A program made the translations under genes and the position numbers. Positions 27,742-36,612 of a stretch of DNA of 64,000 bases are shown in pieces. The DNA is taken from NCBI RefSeq assembly GCF_963677065.1, contig NZ_OY781872.1:2351419-2415418 (forward strand), read 5' to 3'. Each line of letters opens with the position of its first letter. The stretch's first letter is position 1. The DNA is from an uncultured Methanoregula sp. GTDB taxonomy: Archaea > Halobacteriota > Methanomicrobia > Methanomicrobiales > Methanospirillaceae. The notes under the pieces are model-generated. The model did no database searches, was not told the DNA's origin, and worked only from the letters and a program-made list of their open reading frames with translations.

Positions 27742-28668
27742 ATGACAGGATCCGCCATGAAACGAAAGATAATCAGCATCGATGAAACGAAGTGCACGGG
27801 CTGCGGCCAGTGCATCCCGGACTGTCCCGAGGGGGCGCTCCAGATCATTGATGGGAAAGCCCGGCTTGTGAGCGACCTGTTCTGCGACGGCCTTGGTGCC
27901 TGCATCGGCACCTGCCCGGAAGGTGCGATTTCCATAATCGAGCGCGAAGCCGTACCGTATGATGAAAAGACCGTGATGAGTGGTATTGTAAAACAGGGTG
28001 CACCGGTAATAAAAGCCCATCTCGAACATCTCGCCGGTCATGATCAGGTCGCGTTTTACCAGCAGGCAATCGAATATCTTATGGAAAACAGTACTCCCAT
28101 ACCGGAGCATACGCCCCCGTCCCGCAAAGCGGGAAGAGAAAACCCCTGTGCATCACATACCCAGGCCGGGAGAATGGGCGAAGGAGTATGCCAGCCGGTA
28201 CCGGATACGAAACACCCATTTGCAGCCTGCCCGGGATCGGCAGCCCGGAGTATTCCAAGGGAACCGGGAAGGGGTCCGCGGCAGCCGTCCGGTTCAGGTC
28301 CATCGGAGCTCCGGCAATGGCCTATCCAGCTGGCACTCCTGAACCCGGCTGCCTCGTACTTCAACAATGCAGATCTTCTTATCTCAGCGGACTGCGTGCC
28401 GTTTGCATATGCCGGCTTTCATGCCGATTTCCTCAAAGGAAAGATCCTCGTTTTGTTTTGTCCGAAACTCGATCGCGATATCGAAGGGTACATCGACAAA
28501 CTCTCCCTCATATTTTCCCGTCACACGATCAGGTCGATCACCCTCCTGCATATGGAAGTTCCCTGCTGTGGCGGAGTAAGGTACGTTGTCGACAAAGCAC
28601 TGGAGAAAGCGGGAATCACTCTCCCGATTGAGGAGAAGACCATCACGATTGACGGGACGGTAAAATGA
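27742..28668 (+). CDS. 4Fe-4S binding protein with C-terminal ATP/cofactor-like domain
   Basis: A 308-residue cytoplasmic protein; translation may start at the second methionine (MKRKI, 27757). Residues about 10-70 form a ferredoxin domain: CTGCGQCIPDCP is a complete cluster site, and CDGLGACIGTCP is a variant second site that is standard in this family. A proline/glycine-rich linker (about 115-185) contains CPGS and SELRQWPIQL. The C-terminal part has ISADCVPFAYAGFH and LVLFCPKLD, ending with PCCGG. These are features of a family found in methanogens and clostridia. An electron-transfer role is likely; the partner is unknown. Confidence 0.82.
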   Translation: MTGSAMKRKIISIDETKCTGCGQCIPDCPEGALQIIDGKARLVSDLFCDGLGACIGTCPEGAISIIEREAVPYDEKTVMSGIVKQGAPVIKAHLEHLAGHDQVAFYQQAIEYLMENSTPIPEHTPPSRKAGRENPCASHTQAGRMGEGVCQPVPDTKHPFAACPGSAARSIPREPGRGPRQPSGSGPSELRQWPIQLALLNPAASYFNNADLLISADCVPFAYAGFHADFLKGKILVLFCPKLDRDIEGYIDKLSLIFSRHTIRSITLLHMEVPCCGGVRYVVDKALEKAGITLPIEEKTITIDGTVK

Positions 28669-28702
28669 GTTCCCGGATTGGGAGTGCCGTCATTATTCCG
28701 CG

Positions 28703-28717
28703 TTTTTTTGGTTTTTT
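28703..28717 (+). terminator. Double oligo-T transcript end
   Basis: T7 and T6 runs separated by two G bases lie 35 bases after the stop of the 4Fe-4S gene. This fits archaeal intrinsic termination. Confidence 0.5.
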
Positions 28718-28904
28718 CTTATTATTGTGATCCGGGATACGCGGGAACAACAAAAACCCGGATTATTTACCCGTATCCCGGTACGGGACAAGACCCGGTT
28801 TGTCGATCTATTCCCGGTTGCAGGTAAACCGGATCATCAATGATTAAACTTCACGGTTTCATCATCGGCATAATTTGTGAAATATATCCCGCGCCTCATG
28901 ACGG

Positions 28905-28913
28905 TAATATATA
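28905..28913 (+). promoter_or_regulatory. Putative TATA box for the repeat-protein transcript
   Basis: TAATATATA centred at 28909 places a transcript start about 25 bases downstream, close to the ATG at 28934. Confidence 0.45.
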
Positions 28914-28933
28914 GCCTTCCGGGATTTTTGTAG

Positions 28934-28987
28934 ATGCAGGACTGCCTGAAGGAACAGGTCGTCGGACTCAAAGGACAGATCATATGA
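28934..28987 (+). CDS. Possible 17-residue leader peptide
   Basis: ATG to TGA encodes a short, polar peptide containing one cysteine. Its TGA overlaps the ATG of the repeat protein (ATGA), and a TATA box lies about 25 bases before its own ATG, so it could be read from a leaderless message and couple translation to the next gene. It may equally be the 5' untranslated leader. No composition bias was seen that would suggest attenuation. Confidence 0.25.
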   Translation: MQDCLKEQVVGLKGQII

Positions 28988-29733
28988 GAAAGATAGGAAA
29001 TGTTATAACGGTCATAGCAGTCGTGGCATGTGCAGCTGTACTGCTTGCACCCCTGGCACAGGCCCAGGAATCCGGTACCGGAACACTATCGGGCCAGGGT
29101 GGCATGAAACAGATGCACGCTCCGCCATCACAGAATGGCGGGAACATGCAGGGTTTCGGTGGATCGGGCAGTGGCAACAATGCCATGGGCGGATCCGGCC
29201 AGGGCTCCCAGTCCGGTGGATCCAATACCGGGCAGGGAACCGGTGGCATGAATAACCAGGCTCCCCCATCCGGGGGATTTGGGAATATGACATCCCATAA
29301 TGGCCGAGGTGGAGATATGCAGGGATCCGGAAACATGACACCCCCCGAAATGCCAGCCGGGGACCTTGGAAACTCCACGGCATCGGGCAGAGGGCATGGC
29401 GGCATGCAGGGATTCGGCAATATGACCCGGCCTGATGATGGTTTTGGTAATTCGACGGCTTTTGGCATGCAGGGTTTTGGAAACATGACACCCCCGGAGA
29501 TGCCGGCCGGAGGATTTGGCAATTCCACTGCCCCGGGAACAGGTCCGGGCAGTATGCAGGGATTCGGGAATGGTACAGCCCAGCAGGGTGTACCGGCTCA
29601 GGGGCCGGGTAACGGGAATGGCGCATCGCAATCCGGTAATTCCAACCAGCCGGCAACAAACCAGCAGACAAAGGAGGATGTGATAGCAGATCTCATCAAC
29701 CGGTTGCAGGGATTGTTATCCGGTAAAGTCTGA
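28984..29733 (+). CDS. Secreted Gly/Asn/Met-rich repeat protein
   Basis: A 249-residue exported protein with a clear signal peptide (cleavage after AQA near residue 28). The mature part is low in complexity and rich in Gly, Asn, Gln, Met, Ser and Pro. Units of about 20-25 residues are built around MQGFGNMT, PPEMPAGGFGNST and variants (about residues 85-200). Eight Asn-X-Ser/Thr sequons (NMT, NST, NGT) fall at the repeat units, so heavy N-glycosylation is plausible. The last 20 residues form an amphipathic helix (VIADLINRLQGLL). There are no cysteines after the signal. It may be a cell-surface or matrix protein; the function is unknown. Confidence 0.82.
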   Translation: MRKIGNVITVIAVVACAAVLLAPLAQAQESGTGTLSGQGGMKQMHAPPSQNGGNMQGFGGSGSGNNAMGGSGQGSQSGGSNTGQGTGGMNNQAPPSGGFGNMTSHNGRGGDMQGSGNMTPPEMPAGDLGNSTASGRGHGGMQGFGNMTRPDDGFGNSTAFGMQGFGNMTPPEMPAGGFGNSTAPGTGPGSMQGFGNGTAQQGVPAQGPGNGNGASQSGNSNQPATNQQTKEDVIADLINRLQGLLSGKV

Positions 29734-29761
29734 TCCGGCAGCTTCAGAACCGGAACCAGCC

Positions 29762-29768
29762 TTTTTTT
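29762..29768 (+). terminator. Oligo-T transcript end after the repeat protein
   Basis: A T7 run 29 bases after the stop. Confidence 0.4.
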
Positions 29769-29891
29769 AAATACCAGGACTGTTTCACGAGCATCCCACA
29801 GGAAACTGACCATGACAATGACCGCTCAATTATGGCCATGCATCCGGTCTTCTGCGGTATCTTTATCATCTCACTTTCCGAATGCCAGAGT

Positions 29892-30749
29892 ATGCCACAG
29901 GTTCGACCGGTAGCGCAGATACTTCGTGCCCGCGAAACAATCGAAGGGGCCGGCGTCCGGCTTCACCGGGCATTTGGATATTCCCAGATTCCGCTCTTTG
30001 ATCCGTTCCTTATGCTTGACGATTTCCGGGCAGATCGACCGGAAGATTACCTGAAAGGATTTCCCTGGCACCCGCACCGCGGGATCGAGACAGTGACGTA
30101 CATGCTGGAGGGCCGGGTGGAGCATGGCGACAGCATGGGTCACCAGGGAAATGTCAGTGCCGGGGGGATCCAGTGGATGACCGCCGGCTCCGGAATCCTC
30201 CACCAGGAGATGCCAAAACCCGTCAACGGCCGCATGGGCGGGTTCCAGCTCTGGGTCAACCTGCCCCGGAGCAACAAGATGATGGCCCCGAGATACCAGG
30301 AGATTGAAGCTGAAGAGATCCCAACGGTGAATCTGCCGGGAGGCGCCAGGGTCCGGGTTATCTGCGGAACTGCCGGTGGAATTACGGGGCCCGTACGGGA
30401 TATTATCGCAGACCCGGAATTCCTGGATATCACCCTTGAGCCGGAGGGCGAGTTCCGCTATCCGGTCAGGCCGGGGTATACAGCAGCAGCGTATGTGATC
30501 GAAGGCCATGGCATCATTGATCCTGCAACAAATGAGCTGGGAAACCGGACCATGGTCTTGTTTGGCGGGGAAGGATCATCGATAGGTATCAGGACCAAAA
30601 AGACGGGGATGAGATTCCTGTACTTCTCCGGCAAGCCTCAAGGAGAGCCCATTGCCTGGGGCGGGCCTGTTGTGATGAACACCCGGGCTGAACTGGAACA
30701 GGCATTCAGGGAACTGAATGACGGGACCTTCATCCGGAAAACATATTGA
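29892..30749 (+). CDS. Pirin family protein
   Basis: A 285-residue bicupin from the ATG at 29892 (MPQVRPVAQ); the frame also runs on to an ATG at 29832, but the added residues are hydrophobic and not pirin-like. The N-terminal cupin has the metal ligands in HPHRGIETVTYM and the matching His/Glu in GSGILHQEMP. The segment MGGFQLWVNLP is diagnostic for pirins. Some pirins have quercetinase activity; the physiological role in archaea is unknown. It appears monocistronic. Confidence 0.92.
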   Translation: MPQVRPVAQILRARETIEGAGVRLHRAFGYSQIPLFDPFLMLDDFRADRPEDYLKGFPWHPHRGIETVTYMLEGRVEHGDSMGHQGNVSAGGIQWMTAGSGILHQEMPKPVNGRMGGFQLWVNLPRSNKMMAPRYQEIEAEEIPTVNLPGGARVRVICGTAGGITGPVRDIIADPEFLDITLEPEGEFRYPVRPGYTAAAYVIEGHGIIDPATNELGNRTMVLFGGEGSSIGIRTKKTGMRFLYFSGKPQGEPIAWGGPVVMNTRAELEQAFRELNDGTFIRKTY

Positions 30750-30895
30750 ACCGCTGGCAGGATCGCATTTTTTATACGCCAAGAAAAATTTGCATATTTT
30801 CCGGCAACAGCATACTGAAATGGGAACCGCGTAAAAGAGTCAGTATCCGGGCATCGTTATCGCTGCCAGGAATAAAACCTTGGCAGCATATCAAC

Positions 30896-30906
30896 TTATT
30901 TATAAG
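30896..30906 (+). promoter_or_regulatory. Putative TATA box of the DUF2193 gene
   Basis: TTATTTATAAG lies about 65 bases before the ATG at 30968, predicting a 40-base leader. It sits inside the longer open frame that reaches back to 30746, which argues for the internal start. Confidence 0.45.
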
Positions 30907-30967
30907 CCCTGTTCCAAAGGTTGCCTATAGGCACCAAGCCAATCCCGGTGCCGGGAGTTGCAGTGCT

Positions 30968-32467
30968 ATGCAGGAAATTATTAAAAAAATGATTGCTGAG
31001 GCAATGGCAGCCCAGCGTGCTGATGTGAACCAGATAAAAAAGAAACGCGGACAAAATTTTATAATCGACGATACACGGCCCTATGTCGATGCCGTAAAAG
31101 GCATGAAGCCTGCCGGAGACCAGAGCAAAGCCGTCTTCTCCCTCCATACGGATTCGGTCAATGCCCATTATACAATCCTGAAGAACCTGACAAATACCAT
31201 CCGTCCCGAGGACGACCCGTTTGTTGAACATTACCAGACTCCGGTCATCCTGGAGATGCTGTACGATGATGACAAAAAATTCCGTAAAAGCGTGGATATA
31301 TTCATCAAATCTGTTGGCAAAGCCGAGGCCCTGATTGGAAAAGAATCGGCCCGGAGGTATGCCGGGTTCTACGGGCCTACCTGCGTTGTGGACTTTGCGC
31401 TGATTCCCGGAAGCAGCAGCAATATTGTCAACCAGATTCTGAAAACCACGGACATTCCTGCCGCTCACAAGCAGACAATTCTTGCATCCAAATCCTGGGC
31501 TATGAATACCTCGTATGGTATCGGTGATGTCTTTGCCCACGCGGTTGAAGGAGGATCTACGCTTGCCGATGCCGTAAAACAGGAGATAGCCATGATCCAG
31601 TCCATCTACGACACCCCGGTCGATGCCCAGGCAAACCTGATGGACAGCGTTGGTCAATCTTCCTTCGATTGCCGGAAATACATGAAAGATTATCGCACAA
31701 AGATGCAGGGTGCGGTAAGGGCATCCCTTGATGAAGGAGTCCATTATGGCAATATCGTGACCGTCCCAGCTTACTGTGTCGGGGATATTGCCCACCATAT
31801 CTCCCAGTCCACGTACAACATGTGCAAGGATGATGTGGTAATGGCAGTGATCGAGTCCGTAACTGAGGTGATGGAGCGGACGCTGAAGGCATCTGCCCCG
31901 AAGATGAAGAGTGAGCATGAGGTGCTCTCGGTTGCCACAGGATCTTCTGCCAGTGCTGCGGAATATATTCTCGAACTTGACGGGTTCAACGCGATCATGG
32001 TGGTGGATATGCTGACCAAACGCTACCACAACTATGTCCAGCTGTACCCGAAGCGCGGAGCAGCAATCGAACTCCACAACTGCGATTTCATGGACATGAT
32101 CTACCGGGGCTGGAAGATGGTTGACAAGGCCCGGAGAATGCAGAGCAGCGAGCCGGGCCTCGTGAAGCCAAAGGCCGGCGGGTTTGATGTCGATCTTTCG
32201 CCCATCATCAAAAACGAGGTTCTCTCGAACCCGCAGCGGTACGCGTATCCGGCCTGTGCTATGACGGTACGGTTCTCTGCCATGATGCGTCTTGCCGATT
32301 ACCCGTGTCTCCTCACGAGCGAGCCGGTCACTGCAACGCTGATGACCAATATCATTGCCCTTCACAAGGATGTCGCAGCTGCCCCTGCCCGGATCTGCAA
32401 GGACTGTGCATCGGCTGCACTCATGGATTTCCGCCATTGCTCGTGCCAGTGGAAAGAAGCAGTCTGA
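30968..32467 (+). CDS. DUF2193 family protein (methanogen-specific)
   Basis: A 499-residue cytoplasmic protein, from the ATG at 30968 with GGGAG upstream; the frame extends another 74 codons upstream, but the TATA box lies within that part. The sequence fits the archaeal family DUF2193, which is found in methanogens and has no known function. It contains conserved cysteines in VVDFAL/TCVV, SSFDCRKY and the C-terminal ICKDCASA...FRHCSCQW, a possible metal site. It heads a tight operon with a DUF2180 zinc protein and an aquaporin. Confidence 0.85.
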   Translation: MQEIIKKMIAEAMAAQRADVNQIKKKRGQNFIIDDTRPYVDAVKGMKPAGDQSKAVFSLHTDSVNAHYTILKNLTNTIRPEDDPFVEHYQTPVILEMLYDDDKKFRKSVDIFIKSVGKAEALIGKESARRYAGFYGPTCVVDFALIPGSSSNIVNQILKTTDIPAAHKQTILASKSWAMNTSYGIGDVFAHAVEGGSTLADAVKQEIAMIQSIYDTPVDAQANLMDSVGQSSFDCRKYMKDYRTKMQGAVRASLDEGVHYGNIVTVPAYCVGDIAHHISQSTYNMCKDDVVMAVIESVTEVMERTLKASAPKMKSEHEVLSVATGSSASAAEYILELDGFNAIMVVDMLTKRYHNYVQLYPKRGAAIELHNCDFMDMIYRGWKMVDKARRMQSSEPGLVKPKAGGFDVDLSPIIKNEVLSNPQRYAYPACAMTVRFSAMMRLADYPCLLTSEPVTATLMTNIIALHKDVAAAPARICKDCASAALMDFRHCSCQWKEAV

Positions 32468-32495
32468 AAAAGAAGATGGCAGAGGTGAGGTTGAT

Positions 32496-32708
32496 ATGAA
32501 GTGTTATGTCTGTGCAAAGGAAGGGAACGCGACCGACGCGGTTGCCGTTTGCGCTGCCTGCGGCATGGGAACCTGTATGAAACATACGGTGCGAAAAGAG
32601 ATCGAGGTCTGGGAAGGGAGTTATCCGATTCCATCCAGGAAACTGCCAGGCAAAATGCCCCGGATGCTCTGCCCGGACTGCGATGCACTGTACGGGGACG
32701 GTATGTGA
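32496..32708 (+). CDS. DUF2180 small zinc-binding protein
   Basis: A 70-residue protein starting at MKCYVC, with GAGGTGAGG just upstream. Cysteine pairs at C3/C6, in VCAACGMGTCMKH and in MLCPDC give a two-site zinc-finger layout as in the methanogen family DUF2180. It starts 28 bases after the DUF2193 stop, and its TGA overlaps the aquaporin ATG (TGATG). Function unknown; the conserved link to DUF2193 is an inference to test. Confidence 0.8.
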   Translation: MKCYVCAKEGNATDAVAVCAACGMGTCMKHTVRKEIEVWEGSYPIPSRKLPGKMPRMLCPDCDALYGDGM

Positions 32709-33448
32709 TGGCATCGCTTACCACCCGCAGCATAGCTGAAGGTGTGGGAACCCTGCTCCTTGTGTACTTCGGCGCCGGTGCTGCGGTGATTACCCTGATG
32801 CTTGCAAACGGTACAAAGCCTGCAGCCGCATTTAACATCGGGATCGGCCAGCTTGGCGGCCTTGCCGACTGGTTTGCCATCGGGATAACGTTCGGTATCG
32901 TGATTGCCGCGGTCATTTATTCTCTTGGCCGGGTCTCGGGAGCGCATATCAACCCTGCTGTCACGATCGCACTCTGTGCAACAAAACGTTTCCCCGCCGG
33001 TGACTCCGTGGCATACATCATTGCCCAGTGCATCGGAGCGGCAGCCGGAAGCCTGCTCTTCTTCCTGACCATCGGAACAGAAGCCGTCACTATCGGGGGT
33101 CTCGGGGCAACCGCTCCATTTCCCGGGATCGGATACGGGCAGGCAATTCTCATAGAGGCGATGGGAACATTTGTCCTGATGCTGGTCATCATGGGCGTTG
33201 CTGTTGACAAGCGGGCTCCTGTGGGTTTTGCCGGGCTCATCATCGGGCTGACTGCAGCCGGGATAATCACGATGGCGGGGAATGTCTCGGGCGGTTCACT
33301 GAACCCTGCCCGGACATTCGGGCCGTACGTTATGGATGCTCTCCTGGGCGGATCGAACCTCTGGGTATTCTTCCCTATCTATGTTATCGGTCCCGTAATC
33401 GGAGCAATTGTTGCCGCAGTCTTCTATGACCGGATAACTGCAGAGTGA
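32708..33448 (+). CDS. MIP family channel (aquaporin AqpM-like)
   Basis: A 246-residue membrane protein with six hydrophobic helices and two half-helices carrying the NPA boxes: SGAHINPAVT in the first half and GGSLNPARTFGP in the second, with the selectivity-filter Arg directly after the second NPA. It passes water, glycerol or small neutral solutes. Translation is coupled to the DUF2180 gene by overlap. A frame that extends upstream through the DUF2180 gene is a different-frame shadow. A T7 run follows the stop. Confidence 0.93.
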   Translation: MASLTTRSIAEGVGTLLLVYFGAGAAVITLMLANGTKPAAAFNIGIGQLGGLADWFAIGITFGIVIAAVIYSLGRVSGAHINPAVTIALCATKRFPAGDSVAYIIAQCIGAAAGSLLFFLTIGTEAVTIGGLGATAPFPGIGYGQAILIEAMGTFVLMLVIMGVAVDKRAPVGFAGLIIGLTAAGIITMAGNVSGGSLNPARTFGPYVMDALLGGSNLWVFFPIYVIGPVIGAIVAAVFYDRITAE

Positions 33449-33459
33449 CCTGACAGATC

Positions 33460-33466
33460 TTTTTTT
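33460..33466 (+). terminator. Oligo-T transcript end after the aquaporin
   Basis: A T7 run 12 bases after the stop closes the DUF2193-DUF2180-aquaporin unit. Confidence 0.45.
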
Positions 33467-33613
33467 ATCAACCGGCATTTTTCTGACCGTACGGGAATAA
33501 CTCGTCCTCTCCGGGTTCCTTGCGAATAATCTTCCGGTGTAAGCATTCCCTGCAACAGAACCTTTATCGGATAGCTCATACATGAGAATAATAAAAATTG
33601 GGAGAAATGAATC

Positions 33614-34351
33614 TTGAAAAAAGAGATAATGATTCTTACCATAATTCTGTGTCTTGTTCTCATTGCCGTACCCGTTATTGCCGCAAAGGATGACCGGGGA
33701 ATACGGGCTACTATTACCGTTGCCGGTGGTGGCGACTACGGACAATCCCCGGATGGAAAGCGGATGGATATACCTGCTGATAACAATACGACAACCGTAA
33801 AAGAAGACCAGCGTGAACTCCGGGCGGATATACGGGAGAACCGGACAGCCACGACGCCGAACATATCGGTAATGCGTGAAGCAGTCCGCGAGAGCCGCGA
33901 AGAGTCTGCCCGCCTGATGAACAATGCAAGCCCGGTCCGGGCAGGCTGGATGCAGAACGAGAACGATGTCCGCTTTGCGGTCCACACACTCCTTGCCATG
34001 GAGAATTATTCCGGCGGCATCGGCCCGCAGGTCTCGGCAATCGCAAGGGACTTCAATAATTCCGCAAATTCAGCTCTCCGGCTCGAACAGCAGATCGAGA
34101 CTCGGGATGTATTCACAAGGATGCTCTTTGGCGGCGACCAGACGGCAGCAAAAGAGATGGAGAATATTACTGCCTGGAGCCGGGAACGTATCGGGCAGAT
34201 GCAGCAGCTTGTCAATTCCACGACCCTGGATGCCGAGAGCCGGGCCCTGATGGAGGAGCAGATTGATACTCTGAACCAGAACGTAGTGCAGTGGCAGAAG
34301 ATTGCTGCAAAGGAACAGCAGGATCGCGGGCTCTTTGGCTGGCTGAAATGA
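33614..34351 (+). CDS. Exported helical protein of unknown function
   Basis: A 245-residue protein with a signal peptide (hydrophobic 6-22, cleavage near VIAA). The TTG start is supported by GGAG nine bases before it; an ATG at codon 6 is the alternative. The mature part is strongly helical and charged, with coiled-coil-like stretches (REAVRESREESARL, EQIDTLNQNVVQW) and several Asn-X-Ser/Thr sequons (NNT, NRT, NIS, NAS, NYS). No membrane anchor was seen at the C-terminus. I do not recognise a named family. Confidence 0.75.
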   Translation: MKKEIMILTIILCLVLIAVPVIAAKDDRGIRATITVAGGGDYGQSPDGKRMDIPADNNTTTVKEDQRELRADIRENRTATTPNISVMREAVRESREESARLMNNASPVRAGWMQNENDVRFAVHTLLAMENYSGGIGPQVSAIARDFNNSANSALRLEQQIETRDVFTRMLFGGDQTAAKEMENITAWSRERIGQMQQLVNSTTLDAESRALMEEQIDTLNQNVVQWQKIAAKEQQDRGLFGWLK

Positions 34352-34539
34352 CAAAGACCATATAAAAACTTATTATTCCTTTTATTGTTCTGGCAGGAAC
34401 CCGTAAAGAAATATCCGGAACGATATCTTTTTTGAGATCCCGTATCCTTACAAAGTCACATAATCTCCCTTTTTAGGAAAATACCGATACGATTAATAAA
34501 AACCTTAACATCTTTCCTTTTTGAGAGGGAAACGGGAAA

Positions 34540-36093
34540 ATGAGATGCGGGAAAAGACATGCAACGGGGCCGGCAGGATTACTCGTCATTGTTCTGATCC
34601 TGGGCTGCCTGGTCTTTTGTGCCGGGTGCAGCCAGAAAAGTACCGGCCCCGGTAGTGTAAAAACTGAAGCCGGGTCTGTTTCAGGAACCGTTGAGAACGG
34701 GGTTTTTGTATACCGGGGAATACCTTACGCGGCCCCGCCCACCGGGGAACTTCGCTGGAAACCGCCTTCAGCTGTATCCCCCTGGACCGGTGTGCGGAAC
34801 GCAACAGAATACGGAGCGATCTGTCCCCAGGCAATTTCCGACAACCCGACCCCGGGAGCTGCTCCCGCAGCCATGAGCGAGGACTGTCTCTATCTAAATG
34901 TCTGGTCGCCTTTAAAGAATCCGGAGGAGAAACTGCCGGTCATGGTTTTCATCCATGGCGGGGCTTTCATGGAAGGTGCCGGTTCCCTCCCGCTCTATGA
35001 CGGCAGTTCGCTTGCAAGAAAAGGAGTCGTGGTTGTGACGCTCAACTACCGGCTCGGAGCCCTCGGTTTCTTTGCCCATCCGGAACTTGCAGAAGAATCG
35101 GCCTTCAACACCTCCGGAAATTACGGTCTTATGGACCAGCAGGCTGCTCTTTTGTGGGTGCAGAATAATATCGGGGCATTCGGCGGCGATCCATCGAAAG
35201 TGACGGTCTTTGGGGAATCTGCCGGGGCATCGAGCATCCTCTCCCATCTCTCAAGCCCGCTGGCAAAAGGACTTTTTATGCAGGCCATTGTCGAGAGCGC
35301 CCCTCTCTGGACAAACGGCTCATCAGTCGATATTATCTCCACCCGGCAGGATGCCGAACAGAAAGGGATTGCCTTTGCCAGGGATCTCGGTTTCAGCAGC
35401 CCGGGAGCAATCCGGAAGATGCGGGCGCTTGATGCCATGACGCTCGTCAACGCCACCCCGCGGTCCCCCTCGGCTTTCTGGACTACGCATAGCCTGATCT
35501 TCAAGCCCTCAGTTGACGGCCGGATCCTTCCGGCAACACCCGAAGAAACATTCAGGCTGGGCAGACAGAACAAGGTCCCGATCATCATCGGGACAAATGC
35601 CGACGAAGGTACACTGCTTGCCGCAAAAACCGGGATGAATGTTTCTGCGTACGAGCAGTATATCCGGAACCGTTTCGGCACATATGCTCCAGATGTCCTT
35701 ACCGCGTACCCGGCCAAGAATCCCTCCGAAGCCCAGTACCAGATGGAGCGGATCATGAATGATTTTGACTTTACCGAAGCAGCCAGGTTCGTGGCAAACT
35801 CCCATACCGGCATTAATCAGACTACGTACATTTACCGCTTTTCTTACGAGATGCCCGGTCAGCCGCTTGGGGCATTCCATGGAAGCGAACTGTACTTTGT
35901 CTTCCGGCCGGCATCGATGAACCCGGATCCGGTCAGCGCCGGGGTTTCCGATATGATGATGGATCTCTGGACCCGGTTTGCAAAGACCGGCAACCCGAAC
36001 GGCAGAATGAATGTTACCTGGCCGCAGTACAGCAATACAACCGGGAAGTACCTGGATATCGGGGCGCTGCCATCAGTGAAAACAGATTATTAA
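34540..36093 (+). CDS. Carboxylesterase type B, lipoprotein
   Basis: A 517-residue alpha/beta hydrolase. The hydrophobic N-terminus ends in CAGC, a lipobox, so the enzyme is probably anchored outside the membrane. The type B signature SEDCLYLNVWSP precedes the oxyanion HGGAF; the nucleophile is the serine of FGESAGA (near residue 230), the acid lies in ADEG (near 352), and the histidine in FHGSEL (near 447). The likely substrates are short-chain esters. Secreted esterases are unusual in a hydrogenotrophic methanogen, so acquisition from bacteria is possible. It converges on the next gene. Confidence 0.93.
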   Translation: MRCGKRHATGPAGLLVIVLILGCLVFCAGCSQKSTGPGSVKTEAGSVSGTVENGVFVYRGIPYAAPPTGELRWKPPSAVSPWTGVRNATEYGAICPQAISDNPTPGAAPAAMSEDCLYLNVWSPLKNPEEKLPVMVFIHGGAFMEGAGSLPLYDGSSLARKGVVVVTLNYRLGALGFFAHPELAEESAFNTSGNYGLMDQQAALLWVQNNIGAFGGDPSKVTVFGESAGASSILSHLSSPLAKGLFMQAIVESAPLWTNGSSVDIISTRQDAEQKGIAFARDLGFSSPGAIRKMRALDAMTLVNATPRSPSAFWTTHSLIFKPSVDGRILPATPEETFRLGRQNKVPIIIGTNADEGTLLAAKTGMNVSAYEQYIRNRFGTYAPDVLTAYPAKNPSEAQYQMERIMNDFDFTEAARFVANSHTGINQTTYIYRFSYEMPGQPLGAFHGSELYFVFRPASMNPDPVSAGVSDMMMDLWTRFAKTGNPNGRMNVTWPQYSNTTGKYLDIGALPSVKTDY

Positions 36094-36107
36094 AAGGGAT
36101 TTTTCCC

Positions 36108-36413
36108 TTACATCTTGGACTGGTCGCGGGGGAGTGCAGTTCCCCGGGCTGCCGGTCCTTTTGAACCAAGACCGAGCATCGGATCTTTCTTCTTCTGTTT
36201 CTGCCCGCCATCTTCGTCTTTCTGTGGCCCTTTTGCAAGGAAACATTCAACCGGATCCCGGCCGCCGGCGCAGGTCCGGTCCAGAAATTCCGAACATTCC
36301 TCGCAGGCCGGCACCTGGGTTGGCAGCAGCGAGGGGAAGTGGTTCTTCCAGAGCGTGGCATCGATCTTTCCTGTTTCGAGGAAACGCTGGATATGCCGTG
36401 CCGTGTATTTCAT
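36108..36413 (-). CDS. Small cysteine-containing hypothetical protein
   Basis: A 101-residue protein from the ATG at 36413 (MKYTARH); an ATG seven codons earlier (36434) is also in frame. The N-terminal half is helical; ACEECSEFLDRTC and a further Cys in DPVECF form a possible four-cysteine metal site (about residues 36-60). The C-terminal 45 residues are basic, low in complexity and probably disordered. I do not recognise a family, but the codon use matches real genes here. It converges on the carboxylesterase gene. Confidence 0.65.
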   Translation of the reverse strand: MKYTARHIQRFLETGKIDATLWKNHFPSLLPTQVPACEECSEFLDRTCAGGRDPVECFLAKGPQKDEDGGQKQKKKDPMLGLGSKGPAARGTALPRDQSKM

Positions 36414-36612
36414 GTTCTTACTATTGGGGTGCACGGAGATTTATAGGATGGGGATGAAGAAGCCGCAGGCATCTTCCGCAAAACCAAATTTAAAAATTCC
36501 CCATGCCGATCCAGGGAAAATGCCAGGGACCCGTTGCATAAAAACCCGGTTTTGGAATCTGGCATACAAAGAACTGATACCTTGAAAAACCCCGGCTGTA
36601 CATATTTCTCCC

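Larger units (their letters stand above)
28669..28983. other. Intergenic region before the secreted repeat protein
   Basis: About 315 bases. Two T runs (28703-28709 and 28712-28717) probably end the upstream transcript. A TATA-like TAATATATA lies at 28905-28913, and a 17-codon open frame fills the last 54 bases. Nothing else was recognised. Confidence 0.4.

Noticed and set aside
30896..32437. 513-codon reverse frame over the DUF2193 gene
   Set aside because: Antisense shadow of a recognised family; no motifs of its own.
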